DNA from: Tidjanibacter massiliensis
Lineage (GTDB): Bacteria > Bacteroidota > Bacteroidia > Bacteroidales > Rikenellaceae
Length of the DNA stretch: 64,000 nucleotides
NCBI RefSeq assembly: GCF_900104605.1
Contig: NZ_LT629960.1
Location: forward strand, 1,612,001 to 1,676,000
Direction: 5' to 3'
The first letter of the stretch is position 1, and the number at the start of each line of letters is the position of its first letter. The translations under genes were made by a program, and so were the position numbers. Below the pieces are notes generated by a model. That model was not told the DNA's origin. It searched no databases and worked only from the letters and a program-made list of their open reading frames with translations. Shown here piece by piece: positions 47,879 through 57,480 of the stretch.

Positions 47879-48355
47879 CTAAAATCTAAAGTGAGCAAAC
47901 GCCTTGTTGGCCTCGGCCATACGGTGCATCTCCTCTTTCCGTTTAAAGGCAGCGCCTTCCTGGTTGTAGGCAGCTATTATCTCGGCCGACAGCTTCTCGG
48001 CCATGGATTTCCCGGCGCGTTTACGAGAATAAAGGACAAGATTCTTCATCGAAAGGGAAATCTTGCGCTCGGGCCTCACTTCGGTAGGAACCTGGAACGT
48101 GGCACCACCGATGCGGCGGGATTTCACCTCCACCTGCGGTGTGATATTTTCCAATGCCTGCTTCCAAATCTCCAGAGGAGCCTTGTCCGCGTCCTTCATC
48201 TTCTCGCCGACGATATCCAACGCATCGTAGAATATCGTGTAAGCAATACTCTTCTTACCATCCACCATCAGGTTGTTTACAAACCTTGTCACAAGTACGT
48301 CGTTGAACTTGGGATCCGGAAGTAGAATTCGCTTTTTAGGCTTAGCTTTTCTCAT
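47879..48355 (-). CDS. rpsG: Small ribosomal subunit protein uS7
   Basis: 158-residue primary 16S rRNA-binding protein of the 30S head. It begins [20 protein letters not shown] and contains [20 protein letters not shown] and the C-terminal [16 protein letters not shown]. It lies between rpsL and fusA. Confidence 0.99.
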   Translation of the reverse strand: MRKAKPKKRILLPDPKFNDVLVTRFVNNLMVDGKKSIAYTIFYDALDIVGEKMKDADKAPLEIWKQALENITPQVEVKSRRIGGATFQVPTEVRPERKISLSMKNLVLYSRKRAGKSMAEKLSAEIIAAYNQEGAAFKRKEEMHRMAEANKAFAHFRF

Positions 48356-48461
48356 TTTATTTAAAAATTCTTCGTTTGTTTGGCGGCGCCTCGTTTGTCG
48401 ATTCCCTGCGTCACGCGCCCGGCACCGGAAGCCGCGTCCGCATCACGAAAAGTACGGGCCG

Positions 48462-48860
48462 CTATTTCTTCTTGGCGGGAGCAGCGCCTGCCTTGGGCCT
48501 CTTCGCACCGTATTTGGAGCGACGCTGGCGACGGCCGTCCACACCTGCCGAGTCGAGCGCACCGCGCACGAGGTGGTAACGTACACCGGGGAGGTCCTTC
48601 ACACGGCCTCCGCGCACAAGCACGATGGAGTGTTCCTGCAGGTTATGCCCCTCTCCGGGAATATAGGCATTCACCTCTTTCTGGTTGGTCAGCTTCACCC
48701 TGGCGACCTTACGCATTGCAGAGTTAGGCTTCTTGGGTGTGGTGGTGTACACACGCACGCACACGCCGCGCCTCTGCGGACATGCGTCGAGTGCCGGAGC
48801 CTTGCTCTTGTCCTCCATCTGCACCCGTCCTTTCCGAACTAACTGTTGAATAGTTGGCAT
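48462..48860 (-). CDS. rpsL: Small ribosomal subunit protein uS12
   Basis: 132-residue decoding-centre protein. It begins [20 protein letters not shown]. The segment [20 protein letters not shown] contains the lysine associated with streptomycin response, here as KKPNS, and a second such segment is [15 protein letters not shown]. It is the first gene of the 19.5-kb minus-strand ribosomal run. Confidence 0.99.
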   Translation of the reverse strand: MPTIQQLVRKGRVQMEDKSKAPALDACPQRRGVCVRVYTTTPKKPNSAMRKVARVKLTNQKEVNAYIPGEGHNLQEHSIVLVRGGRVKDLPGVRYHLVRGALDSAGVDGRRQRRSKYGAKRPKAGAAPAKKK

Positions 48861-49430
48861 CTTTAAAACTTTTGTCCTTTAGTTTGAGTAACTTAACTGT
48901 TGTTTTCTCGTAATTCCGCAATCAAAACGGAGTGCAAATATAGGCAAAATTTCCGAAACGGTATATGAAGCGACAACTTTTTTCACCTGTTTCGGCCGGA
49001 TTTACAGCGTTTTTCACGTCTGCCGCCCCTTTGCGCTATTCTTTTTGCTTATCGTTTTTTTAAACGCATAGAAAATACACATTTAAGAAACAGAAACATA
49101 CAACGTAAACACATGATTGAAAACAACATACCTGCACACAGCATGGAATCCGCACCTGAAAACCGCCAGCGTACCGCATGAGCGCGCAATGGCCTGCCGG
49201 ATGTCCGTGTTCGAACGGGGCATAACGTACCGCACTCCTGCGGAATGAACCGATTTCCAAAACGAAAAAAGGATGCAAAAAGAGAGGAGCGACCACCCGC
49301 TGCGAAGCAGACGCTTTCCGAGCCGACACAGACCGGAATAACCATCGGCCGCCGCGTCATGTATGTAAATGCGATTACCTTCCGGTAGCGGAAAGCCGGG
49401 TACCGGGACTTCTCCGGAATACCCGCTGCG
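48861..49430. other. Upstream region of rpsL, no gene seen
   Basis: About 570 bases between rpsL and tRNA-Arg. It contains the str-operon promoter box near the left end. The rest has no protein with family character; open frames on the minus strand are Cys/Phe-rich and look like chance. Confidence 0.5.
48935..48942 (-). promoter_or_regulatory. Probable -7 promoter box of the str operon
   Basis: On the minus strand TATATTTG fits TAnnTTTG exactly, within an AT-rich stretch. It lies about 75 bases upstream of the rpsL start. A good TTTG at 19-21 bases upstream is not seen. Confidence 0.55.
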
Positions 49431-49504
49431 TGATTCCGTTGGGATTCGAACCCAAGACCCACAGCTTAGAAGGCTGTTGCTCTATCCAACTGAGCTACGG
49501 AACC
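49431..49504 (-). tRNA. tRNA-Arg (anticodon TCT)
   Basis: A 74-base tRNA on the minus strand. The acceptor stem GGTTCCG pairs with CGGAATC (one G-T pair), the D-arm is GCTC..GAGC, the anticodon loop CTTCTAA gives TCT, and the T-arm contains GGTTCGAATCC. The discriminator is A and CCA is not encoded. It has its own perfect promoter and a leader of decamer repeats. Confidence 0.97.
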
Positions 49505-49530
49505 TTATCGATAGAACCCCTGCGGCCTCA

Positions 49531-49560
49531 AGGTCCGCAAAGGTCCACAAAGGTCCACAA
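49531..49560. repeat. Three tandem 10-base repeats in the tRNA-Arg leader
   Basis: Three adjoining decamers, AGGTCCGCAA followed by two copies of AGGTCCACAA, lie between the promoter -7 box and the tRNA-Arg gene. The third copy runs into the -7 box itself. Only one base differs among the copies. Confidence 0.8.
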
Positions 49561-49589
49561 AAGTAATGCTTTTCCGCCACTTGTGCAAA
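49558..49589 (-). promoter_or_regulatory. Promoter of tRNA-Arg
   Basis: On the minus strand TTTG (49586-49589), a 20-base spacer and TACTTTTG (49558-49565) match the Bacteroidetes promoter perfectly. Confidence 0.8.
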
Positions 49590-49663
49590 TAGGGCCGTAA
49601 TCGGGGCGATGAAGCAGGACACAAGAATACGAAACGACCCTGCCAAAACAAGTAGGGTATCCG

Positions 49664-50551
49664 TCAAAGCCCCTCTTTCCGGTATTGCCGCGGCGTCATC
49701 CCCGTATGATGCCTGAAATACTGCACGAACACCGAGGGACTCGAAAAATTGAGCTCTTCGGATATCTGAAGAACGGTCCGGTCGGTCGTCTTCAACTGCC
49801 TTTTGATTTCAATCACCACCACCTCGTCAATCCAGTCGGATATCGAACGGCCTGTAATACGCTTCACCGCCCCGGAAAGGTATTTCGGTGTGCGGTTCAT
49901 TCGGGAAGCATAAAACTTCACGCTCCGTTCCCTGCGGTAGTGACGCGACAGGAGGACGAAAAAATCGTCGGTCAGCTGTTCGTTCCGAGGCTTGGCGACA
50001 TGCGAGGCCGTCCCCGCTTCCCGACGGTACACTTCACAGAGTTTCAACATCAGCGCATAGAGCAACGCCTTGGCTATCTCCTCGCGGTAGACGCCCGTTT
50101 CGGAGGCATACTGCTTCTCAAGGAAACGGTAATATACCGTCAATCCATCCATCTCCTCCGCAGAAGCCCGCACCACAGGCATGGTGCGGGCCATACTCAG
50201 TATTTCGATATCGACCGGCGAAGGAAACTCCAATACCAGTTCCAGCGACATCGCTACCGTGTGCCGTTCCAAATCCTCCGAAGCCCCGCCGTGCTCCACC
50301 AACTGATTCGGCGACAGCAGGACGACCGTGCCGGGAACGACGGAATAAGTCTTCCCGTTCACACGGATTTCCTCGCTGCCCCGCAGACAGAGCCCCAGAA
50401 TAAAGCCGTCGAGAATAAACGGTGTCTCGCCGTGGTAAAAATGCTCCGCTCTGTCGTGCAGGGAGAAGCGGACACCTGCCCCGACCGAAACCTCCTTTTC
50501 CTGCGACGGCTCGCCCGCCGCCATTCCGTGCAAATCTCCATCAGGCTCCAT
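49664..50551 (-). CDS. AraC family transcriptional regulator
   Basis: 295-residue regulator. The N-terminal half looks like an AraC cupin sensor domain (EIRVNGKTYSVVPGTVVLLS). The C-terminal double helix-turn-helix covers about residues 190-292, with SVKFYASRMNRTPKYLSGAV and the second helix-turn-helix ELNFSSPSVFVQYFRHHTGM ending PRQYRKEGL. The effector is unknown. It is divergent from a P-type calcium ATPase gene with about 257 bases between starts, so control of that gene or of itself is plausible but not shown. Confidence 0.92.
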   Translation of the reverse strand: MEPDGDLHGMAAGEPSQEKEVSVGAGVRFSLHDRAEHFYHGETPFILDGFILGLCLRGSEEIRVNGKTYSVVPGTVVLLSPNQLVEHGGASEDLERHTVAMSLELVLEFPSPVDIEILSMARTMPVVRASAEEMDGLTVYYRFLEKQYASETGVYREEIAKALLYALMLKLCEVYRREAGTASHVAKPRNEQLTDDFFVLLSRHYRRERSVKFYASRMNRTPKYLSGAVKRITGRSISDWIDEVVVIEIKRQLKTTDRTVLQISEELNFSSPSVFVQYFRHHTGMTPRQYRKEGL

Positions 50552-50808
50552 ATCCGTTCAATCCGACCTTTTACACATTTTTTCTCCCGTAAACATAACG
50601 ATATTTTTCCATATGTACACCATTTTTGCAGCCGACAAGCAGATTCCGGCCGAACGGAACAGCGTTCCCAAAACGACAGGGGCCGATGCCGAAAGGCAAA
50701 ATCCCTACCCGACGGCAATGCACCTGCGGAGCGGTACGACAAGCTATCCCGACTCCGCAGTCTCCCGGGCCCGAAAACTGCAAAACGAACCAAACGCACA
50801 GAAACGAC

Positions 50809-53451
50809 ATGACACAAAACGCGAACGGGCCGCACCTGACCGGCCTGACCGACCGCGAGGTGGAGGAGAGCCGGCGACAGCACGGCCAAAACCTGCTCAC
50901 CCCGCCTAAACGCCCCTCCATGTGGAGGCTCTATCTCGAAAAGTTCAAAGACCCCGTCATCAAGGTACTGCTCGTAGCGGCCTGCTTCTCGCTGGTCATC
51001 TCCGTCATCGAGGGCGAATACGCCGAAACGATAGGCATCTTCTTCGCCATCTTTCTGGCGACGGGCATCGGCTTCTGGTTCGAGTACGACGCCAACCGGA
51101 AATTCGACCTGCTAAACACCGTGGGCGAAGAGACGCCCGTATCGGTCGTCCGCAACGGGAAAATCCGGGAAATTCCCCGCAAGGATATCGTAGTGGGCGA
51201 CATCGTCATCCTCAACACCGGCGAAGAGGTTCCCGCGGACGGCACGCTGCTCGAAGCCGTCTCGCTGCAGATAAACGAATCGAACCTGACAGGGGAACTC
51301 ATGGTAAACAAGACGGTCGAGGAGACGGCCTTCGACGCCGAAGCGACCTATCCCTCCAACGCCGTCATGCGCGGCACGACGGTCACCGACGGCCACGGCG
51401 TCATGCGGGTGGAGCGCGTCGGAGATGCGACCGAAATTGGGAAAGTAGCCCGGCAGGCGACCGAACAGGGAACCGAACGGACACCGCTGAACATCCAGCT
51501 TTCGCGGCTGGCGAAGCTGATTGGGCGGGCGGGTTTCACCATTGCGATACTCACCTTCCTCATCTTTACGGGCAAGGACCTCTACGCCTATCTCTCCGTC
51601 CACACGGTGACGGGCTGGGAGCAGTGGCTCGACATCGCCAACATCGTCCTGAAATACTTCATGATGGCCGTGACGCTCATCGTCGTGGCCGTTCCGGAAG
51701 GGCTGCCCATGAGCGTTACTCTCAGCCTTGCGCTCAACATGCGGCGCATGCTCCGGACAAACAACCTCGTGCGCAAGATGCACGCCTGCGAAACGATGGG
51801 AGCGATTACGGTCATCTGCACCGACAAGACGGGCACCTTGACACAGAACCTGATGCAGGTCTATGAAACGCAGCTCGACGAGACATGCCCCGACATCGTC
51901 GCCGAAAGCATCGCGGCCAACTCGACGGCCTTCCTGGAGGAGAAAGGCGAAGGGGAACGACCCGCGGGGGTCGGAAACCCGACGGAGGTGGCGCTGCTGC
52001 TGTGGCTGCAAGGCCGCGGAAGGGACTACATGGCGCTCCGTTCGCAGGCCCGGGTGCTCGACCAGCTCACCTTCTCCACCGAACGCAAATACATGGCGAC
52101 GCTCGTGGAGTCGCCTGTTGCGGGGAGCCGCGTACTCTACGTCAAGGGGGCGCCCGAAATCGTGATGAGCAGGTGTACGCTGGACGAAGCCCGGAAAAGA
52201 GAGTACGAAGAGGCACTGCTCGCCTACCAGAACAAGGCCATGCGTACCCTCGGACTGGCCTACAAGGTCATTCCAGCCGATGCTCCAACCGACTGTGCGG
52301 AGCTCGTCGCCGCAGGAGGGCTCACCTTCCTGGGCATCTTCGCCATCAGCGACCCGATACGTCCCGATGTCCCCGATGCCGTCCGGCAGTGCCAATCGGC
52401 CGGGATAGCGGTCAAGATAGTGACCGGCGACACACCCGGCACGGCAACCGAAATAGCCCGCCAGATAGGGCTCTGGACACCGGAGGACACCGACCGCAAC
52501 CGCATTACGGGAGCCGAATTCGCCGCGCTGAGCGACGAGGAGGCGCTTGACCGGGTACTCGACCTGAAAGTGATGAGCCGTGCACGCCCCATGGACAAAC
52601 AGCGGCTCGTACAACTGCTCCAGCAAAAGGGAGCGGTGGTAGCCGTTACGGGCGACGGTACGAACGACGCCCCGGCACTCAACCACGCCCAGGTGGGCCT
52701 TTCGATGGGCACGGGTACTTCGGTGGCCAAGGAGGCGAGCGACATCACCCTGCTCGACGACTCGTTCCGCAGCATCGCCACGGCCGTCATGTGGGGGCGT
52801 TCGCTCTACAAGAACATCCAGCGGTTCATCGTCTTCCAGCTCACCATCAACATCGTGGCGCTGTTGAGCGTCCTGCTGGGCGCCTTCTTCGGCACGGCGC
52901 TGCCGCTCACCGTCACGCAGATGCTCTGGGTGAACCTCATCATGGATACTTTCGCCGCCATGGCGCTGGCCTCCATACCTCCGAGCCCGGACGTAATGGC
53001 CGAGAAGCCCCGCAAACAAAGCGACTTCATCATCACGCCCGCCATGCGCAATGCCATCCTCGGCGTCGGCATCGCTTTCATCGTCCTCCTCATGGGGCTG
53101 CTGGCCTGGATGAACACCCTCCCCGGCGGCATGGATACCCACCGGCTGACGGTCTTTTTCACCGTATTCGTCATGCTGCAATTCTGGAACCTCTTCAACG
53201 CAGGCGTCTTCGGCACCGACCACTCCGTCTTCCGGGACGCTTCGCGGGCGAAGGGACTGCTCTGGACCGCCCTGCTGATACTCGCCGGCCAGATAATCAT
53301 CGTCACGTTCGGAGGCGAAGTATTCCGGACGGAACCGCTGCCGCTGCACGAATGGCTCCTCATCACGGCAGGCACCTCGCTCGTGCTGTGGGCAGGAGAG
53401 GCGTGGCGGGCCGTCGCACGGGCACGGCACCGGAAACAGACGGCCCGGTAG
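50809..53451 (+). CDS. P-type calcium-transporting ATPase (P2B/PMCA-like)
   Basis: 880-residue cation pump. The phosphorylated Asp is D339 in the motif DKTGTLTQN; PEGLP in transmembrane segment 4 is at residues 296-300; the hinge TGDGTNDAP begins at residue 614. Transmembrane segment 6 reads WVNLIMDTFAAMALASIPPS, the pattern of plasma-membrane-type calcium pumps rather than SERCA. The chosen start MTQNANGPHLTGLTDREVEE fits the family. A longer reading from 50626 adds Pro/Arg-rich residues without similarity. Calcium export is inferred from the family; a manganese role cannot be excluded. Confidence 0.93.
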   Translation: MTQNANGPHLTGLTDREVEESRRQHGQNLLTPPKRPSMWRLYLEKFKDPVIKVLLVAACFSLVISVIEGEYAETIGIFFAIFLATGIGFWFEYDANRKFDLLNTVGEETPVSVVRNGKIREIPRKDIVVGDIVILNTGEEVPADGTLLEAVSLQINESNLTGELMVNKTVEETAFDAEATYPSNAVMRGTTVTDGHGVMRVERVGDATEIGKVARQATEQGTERTPLNIQLSRLAKLIGRAGFTIAILTFLIFTGKDLYAYLSVHTVTGWEQWLDIANIVLKYFMMAVTLIVVAVPEGLPMSVTLSLALNMRRMLRTNNLVRKMHACETMGAITVICTDKTGTLTQNLMQVYETQLDETCPDIVAESIAANSTAFLEEKGEGERPAGVGNPTEVALLLWLQGRGRDYMALRSQARVLDQLTFSTERKYMATLVESPVAGSRVLYVKGAPEIVMSRCTLDEARKREYEEALLAYQNKAMRTLGLAYKVIPADAPTDCAELVAAGGLTFLGIFAISDPIRPDVPDAVRQCQSAGIAVKIVTGDTPGTATEIARQIGLWTPEDTDRNRITGAEFAALSDEEALDRVLDLKVMSRARPMDKQRLVQLLQQKGAVVAVTGDGTNDAPALNHAQVGLSMGTGTSVAKEASDITLLDDSFRSIATAVMWGRSLYKNIQRFIVFQLTINIVALLSVLLGAFFGTALPLTVTQMLWVNLIMDTFAAMALASIPPSPDVMAEKPRKQSDFIITPAMRNAILGVGIAFIVLLMGLLAWMNTLPGGMDTHRLTVFFTVFVMLQFWNLFNAGVFGTDHSVFRDASRAKGLLWTALLILAGQIIIVTFGGEVFRTEPLPLHEWLLITAGTSLVLWAGEAWRAVARARHRKQTAR

Positions 53452-53496
53452 TCCCTCTCCGCAACCGGTACCGCAGGAAGTTATTCCCCCGGAGCG

Positions 53497-53528
53497 TTTG
53501 GCAGTTCGGCAAAAACTCCTTACATTTG
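53497..53528 (+). promoter_or_regulatory. Promoter of rpsP-rimM
   Basis: TTTG (53497-53500), a 20-base spacer and TACATTTG (53521-53528) match the Bacteroidetes consensus perfectly. The rpsP start follows about 60 bases downstream. Confidence 0.85.
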
Positions 53529-53588
53529 CAGGCCGTTTCGTGAAAACGGCAGGACAACAACGATTGTTAATCTAACACATTCAAACAA

Positions 53589-54122
53589 ATGCCTGTAAAA
53601 ATCAGACTTGCGCGCCACGGTAAGAAAGGCTACGCCTTTTATCATATCGTTGTCGCAGACAGCAGGGCGCCACGCGATGGCAAGTTCATCGAAAAGATTG
53701 GTACCTACAATCCGAACACGAATCCTGCTACCATCGACCTGAATTTCGACAAAGCCCTGGAATGGCTCCAGAAGGGTGCACAGCCCACGGACACCTGCCG
53801 CGCCATCCTCTCCTACAAGGGTGTGATGTACAAGAAGCACCTCCTCGGAGGCGTTGCCAAAGGAGCTTTCGACGAAGCCGCAGCCGATGCCAAGTTCGAA
53901 AAATGGATGAGCGAGAAGGCCGCCAAGATATCCGCCAAGACGCAGAAGCTGACCGGCGAAAAGGAGAAGTCCGAAAAGGCACGCCTCGCAGCGGAGAAAG
54001 AAGCCAACGAAAAGAAGGCGAAGGCTATCGAGGCCAAAAGGGCTGAAGCAGCAGCCGCTGCCGCCGCACAAACCGAGGAAGCGGAGGCTCCTGCCGAAGG
54101 GGAAGCTCCCGCCGCCGAGTAA
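53589..54122 (+). CDS. rpsP: Small ribosomal subunit protein bS16 with long helical tail
   Basis: 177-residue 30S protein. The conserved core ([40 protein letters not shown]) fills about 85 residues. The rest is an unusually long Lys/Glu/Ala-rich stretch ([20 protein letters not shown]) ending in an acidic Ala-rich tail. Escherichia coli S16 is about 82 residues; the extension is common in Bacteroidota. It lies four bases ahead of rimM. Confidence 0.98.
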   Translation: MPVKIRLARHGKKGYAFYHIVVADSRAPRDGKFIEKIGTYNPNTNPATIDLNFDKALEWLQKGAQPTDTCRAILSYKGVMYKKHLLGGVAKGAFDEAAADAKFEKWMSEKAAKISAKTQKLTGEKEKSEKARLAAEKEANEKKAKAIEAKRAEAAAAAAAQTEEAEAPAEGEAPAAE

Positions 54123-54126
54123 GACG

Positions 54127-54642
54127 ATGAATACGCTGGAAACCGTCGGTAAGGTATCCAAACCGTTTGGCCGCGAAGGCGAACTGATAATCAACCTGTA
54201 CGACACTTTTCCGGAAGAATTCGATAAAAGGGAACCGCTCTTCGCATCTATCGATGCGTTGGCGGTTCCTCTTTTTATCGAGAAATTCGAGCGACGCGGC
54301 CACAGCAGCGCACTCGTTACATTCGCGGATTTCGACACGCAGGAACGGGCCGCGGAACTTGTCGGTCTGGAACTCTCCCTGCGCACGGACGATGAGGAGG
54401 CGGACGACGACATCGTCTATCTGGAGGATTTGGTCGGCTTCCGGGCGACGTTCGACGGTCATCCGCTTCGGGGAGAAATCACGGACTATATCGACAGCGA
54501 ACAGAACCCGCTGTTCGCAATTACGGCCGAAGGGAGGGAAATCCTCGTACCCGCCGCCGAAGAGATGATATCGGCCCTCGACATCGACGCACGGGAGATA
54601 ACCTTTGTGCTCCCGGAAGGGCTCCTCGACCTTTACCTGTAA
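54127..54642 (+). CDS. rimM: 16S rRNA maturation factor RimM
   Basis: 171-residue assembly factor for the 30S head. The N-terminal domain (ETVGKVSKPFGREGELIINL) and the PRC-barrel C-terminal domain (EDLVGFRATF, then ILVPAAEEMISALDIDAREI and LPEGLLDLYL) are recognisable. It is cotranscribed with rpsP; trmD and rplS, which often follow in other bacteria, are absent here. Confidence 0.95.
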   Translation: MNTLETVGKVSKPFGREGELIINLYDTFPEEFDKREPLFASIDALAVPLFIEKFERRGHSSALVTFADFDTQERAAELVGLELSLRTDDEEADDDIVYLEDLVGFRATFDGHPLRGEITDYIDSEQNPLFAITAEGREILVPAAEEMISALDIDAREITFVLPEGLLDLYL

Positions 54643-54922
54643 TTCCGCCGCCACTCTTCTCCCGCTTCAGTCCACGGTCCGGCAAAATCCGCTGTCCGAC
54701 TTTTTCCCGACTGGCCCGCTGCAAGTCTTTCCGCATTCAAACGTCGGCAGCTTCCTATGCGGATACATCCGACGAATCGCTCCTGCCGTGTGCGGCCGCA
54801 TGTCGCTGCGACGGGATACGACTGCACACAGCAGGCGACACCCCGCCCTTCCCGCCATAAAAATTTCTTCGCACCGGTGCAACATTCCCGCTCCCCGGTG
54901 CATCTTACAGAAAAGCAACGGC

Positions 54923-56023
54923 ATGAAACACTCCATTTACGCGCTCCTTTCCGCCATCTGCTGCACTGCGGCTTATGCCTGTACCCCCCAATTCCTCCTC
55001 TACCAACCGCCCGCCCCGCCCGCCTACGATTATGTAGCGGTAGAGACGCCCTGCGACGAAACCGTCCTCCTCGACGGCGACACCCTCCGTTACGGCATGA
55101 CACCGGAGCGGCTGGTCGAACAGCTGCATCTCCAAAGCGACCGGAAGGAACTCGACAAATTCGCCCAGATAATCCACGACCTGAATCCACCACAGACGGT
55201 TTACGGTGTATTTCCGACGACATCCGAAAGGGTAACGGTCGAGATACAGACCCGCGATTCGACCTTCGTCTTCGCCATCGGGCCGAACGAACGGGACAAA
55301 AGGTCACACCGGCAAACAACGGTACAACGTCGGCAGAAGAAGTATTCGCCCGCCCCCGACATCTGCCGCGACGGAGCCGGATACCGCCTCACCCCGAAAA
55401 GGGACTTCTTTCCCACAAGGCATCGGGAACAACTGCGCCGTATGCGTTTCGACGGCACATTCCGACCGGGCAGTCTCAACCTCTCCCTGTCTCTTCCGTG
55501 GACACACTTCTCCTCCTGCCACCCCGCAGCAGCAGGCGGCGGACGGCGCTTCTGCGGTTTCATCGGGGCAGGAGCCGGCATCGAATACCTCTACCGCGAC
55601 AAACAGGGAATAGCCGCCGAGTGGAGCGGGATGCTCTTCTCCTTCATCCCCGTCCTGGCACCGCTCGACATTGTATGGAACAGCCCCCACGAGGGGTATT
55701 CCGTCATGACGGCCGGCATCTCGGCCTACCATCATCTTCGCCGGTTCACATTCGGCTACGGTCTCAACTGCACCCGCTATCTTTGGGCTTACCATTACGA
55801 CATACCGGAAGAGGGCGAAATGCCGCCGGCACCGCTGGGACGCGAAAGCTTCCGCGACCATTACTGGGCGGCGGGCGTTTCGGTCGCCGGATACGTCAAC
55901 ATCACACCCCGAATTCTTTTCGGCATATCGTACAAGCCCACCTTCCTGCGGTTCGGCAATCCCGAACCGTGGCGATACGAACATACGATTGCCATCGAAC
56001 TGAAATTCTACCTGCTGAGATAG
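54923..56023 (+). CDS. Putative lipoprotein, tandem paralogue 1
   Basis: A 366-residue exported protein with a signal peptide (MKHSIYALLSAICCTAAYAC; probable lipidated Cys20). No named family is recognised. It shares with the next gene the pattern YVAVETPCDETVLLDGDTLR-YG, the PPQTVYGVF segment, a GIEYLYRDKQGIA block, YWAAGVSVAGYVNITPRILF and a C-terminal KFYLLR. The second half has amphipathic strands typical of a barrel or beta-sandwich. The gene is a duplication partner of the next one, 151 bases apart. The start at 54923 is set by the signal peptide; an earlier in-frame ATG at 54605 overlaps rimM. Confidence 0.7.
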   Translation: MKHSIYALLSAICCTAAYACTPQFLLYQPPAPPAYDYVAVETPCDETVLLDGDTLRYGMTPERLVEQLHLQSDRKELDKFAQIIHDLNPPQTVYGVFPTTSERVTVEIQTRDSTFVFAIGPNERDKRSHRQTTVQRRQKKYSPAPDICRDGAGYRLTPKRDFFPTRHREQLRRMRFDGTFRPGSLNLSLSLPWTHFSSCHPAAAGGGRRFCGFIGAGAGIEYLYRDKQGIAAEWSGMLFSFIPVLAPLDIVWNSPHEGYSVMTAGISAYHHLRRFTFGYGLNCTRYLWAYHYDIPEEGEMPPAPLGRESFRDHYWAAGVSVAGYVNITPRILFGISYKPTFLRFGNPEPWRYEHTIAIELKFYLLR

Positions 56024-56174
56024 CCTCCGGAGAGAGATGCCGTCCGGATGTTCCGCTACGGGAACGGCAGAGGCGACCCTTCCGGCACCGGAAGAGCGCC
56101 TTTCCGAAAAAACGACCGGCCGTGCAACAAAACGACGGGGAGATGCATCTGTATATTACAAACCCAAAACGCCA

Positions 56175-57299
56175 ATGCCTATGAACCGAACACTCCTCCT
56201 GCCGCTCTCCGCATGTCTTCTATTCGCCTCATGCGTGACGACTTACAGCACCTCCCGGAAATACGTCGCCGTGGACACCCCCGAAGGGGAGACGGTGGTC
56301 ATGAACGGCGACACGCTCCGCTACGGCCTCACGCCCCGCGACATGGCCCTGGAACTCGGAGTGGAACCGTCGGGAAAGAACCTCGCCCGAATGTCCCGGA
56401 TTGTCTATGCAGCCAACTCGCCGCAGACGGCCTACGGCTTTTACGACGCCACCCCGGAACCGCTGTCGGTGGAGATACACGCCGCCGACACCACCTACTC
56501 CTACCGTCTGGCAGCCTACAACAGCGACCTCTTCTGGCTCAATTTCCTCTCGTTGGGGATAGGAATGTTCGAAGACCGCGGCAACGACAACCGCTACGAA
56601 CATCCCGACCTCTATTGGACCGGCGACGGCTACCGTACCTTCCGCAAGAACGACTGGACGCTGGGCGTACGCCCGCGATACCGGTCCGTACTGAAAGCCA
56701 CCGAAAGACGCGGGGGGCGCCGTGCGACACGCTATGCAAACTCGTTCCAGAAAGGACGCGTCAACGTTTCGCTGGCCTTCCCGTGGCTGCAACTCTATTC
56801 GTTTTCTCCCGTTTCGACAGGAATACGCCGAAACAACGGCGGATGTATCGGAATCGCCGCAGGCATCGAATACCTCTACCGCGACAAGCGCGGCATCGCA
56901 CTGGAAGCAAGTGCATTGGCCGGATATGCCACTATCTGGGGACCGGCTGCCAGCATCGACCCGCCGCCCAACGAAGAATGGTCTGCCATACACATCTCCC
57001 TAGCCGAATACTTCCATTTCCGCCGTTTCACCGTAGGGTACGGCCTGAATGCGGCACGGAACAAGTACACCTACAAACCGCCTTACCCCGGTTTCGGAAC
57101 GAACTACCTGGGCGATACGCGCCTCGACGACCGGTACTGGGCGGCAGGCATCATGGTGGCCGCCTACATCAACATCACGCCCAAAATCATGTTCGGAGCC
57201 ACCTATCGTCCCACCTTCTTCCAATTCGGCACTACAAGACCGTGGAGATACGAACACAGCGCCACTCTGGACCTGAAGTTCTACCTCTTCCGGAAATGA
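56175..57299 (+). CDS. Putative lipoprotein, tandem paralogue 2
   Basis: A 374-residue relative of the preceding protein, with a lipoprotein signal peptide ending LLFASC (Cys19 counted from the first Met). It contains YVAVDTPEGETVVMNGDTLR-YG, SPQTAYGFY, AAGIEYLYRDKRGIALEASA, YWAAGIMVAAYINITPKIMF and a C-terminal DLKFYLFRK. Either 56175 or the next ATG at 56181 could be the start. Unknown function; the pattern of a variable insert between conserved N- and C-terminal blocks suggests a surface protein. A strong terminator follows. Confidence 0.7.
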   Translation: MPMNRTLLLPLSACLLFASCVTTYSTSRKYVAVDTPEGETVVMNGDTLRYGLTPRDMALELGVEPSGKNLARMSRIVYAANSPQTAYGFYDATPEPLSVEIHAADTTYSYRLAAYNSDLFWLNFLSLGIGMFEDRGNDNRYEHPDLYWTGDGYRTFRKNDWTLGVRPRYRSVLKATERRGGRRATRYANSFQKGRVNVSLAFPWLQLYSFSPVSTGIRRNNGGCIGIAAGIEYLYRDKRGIALEASALAGYATIWGPAASIDPPPNEEWSAIHISLAEYFHFRRFTVGYGLNAARNKYTYKPPYPGFGTNYLGDTRLDDRYWAAGIMVAAYINITPKIMFGATYRPTFFQFGTTRPWRYEHSATLDLKFYLFRK

Positions 57300-57378
57300 C
57301 ATCGGCCTGCCTCCGCGCTGCGGCGAGGAGAGAACGGCGCAAGCCGGTGACCGCAACTGCTACGCAGCCGAGAAACGA

Positions 57379-57420
57379 CGAAGGCCGGTCGGAAAAGTCT
57401 GTTTTTCCGACCGGCCTTCG
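57379..57420. terminator. Bidirectional terminator between lipoprotein 2 and leuS
   Basis: Perfect 18-bp inverted repeat (57379-57396 with 57403-57420) around a six-base loop. The A4/T4 pairs sit next to the loop, so no T-run follows the stem on either side. It lies between convergent genes. Confidence 0.8.
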
Positions 57421-57480
57421 GTCACGTTCCGGAAGAGCCGCACGCACCGGCACCGCAATGCCGCACGACACCGACGGACG

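Noticed and set aside
50552-50808. Promoter in the AraC-ATPase gap
   Set aside because: The nearest candidate (CATTTTTG) lacks the TA of the -7 box and has no TTTG at a correct distance.
51112-53430. 772-codon open frame antisense to the P-type ATPase
   Set aside because: Composition is that of a reverse-complement shadow; no signal, domain or promoter.
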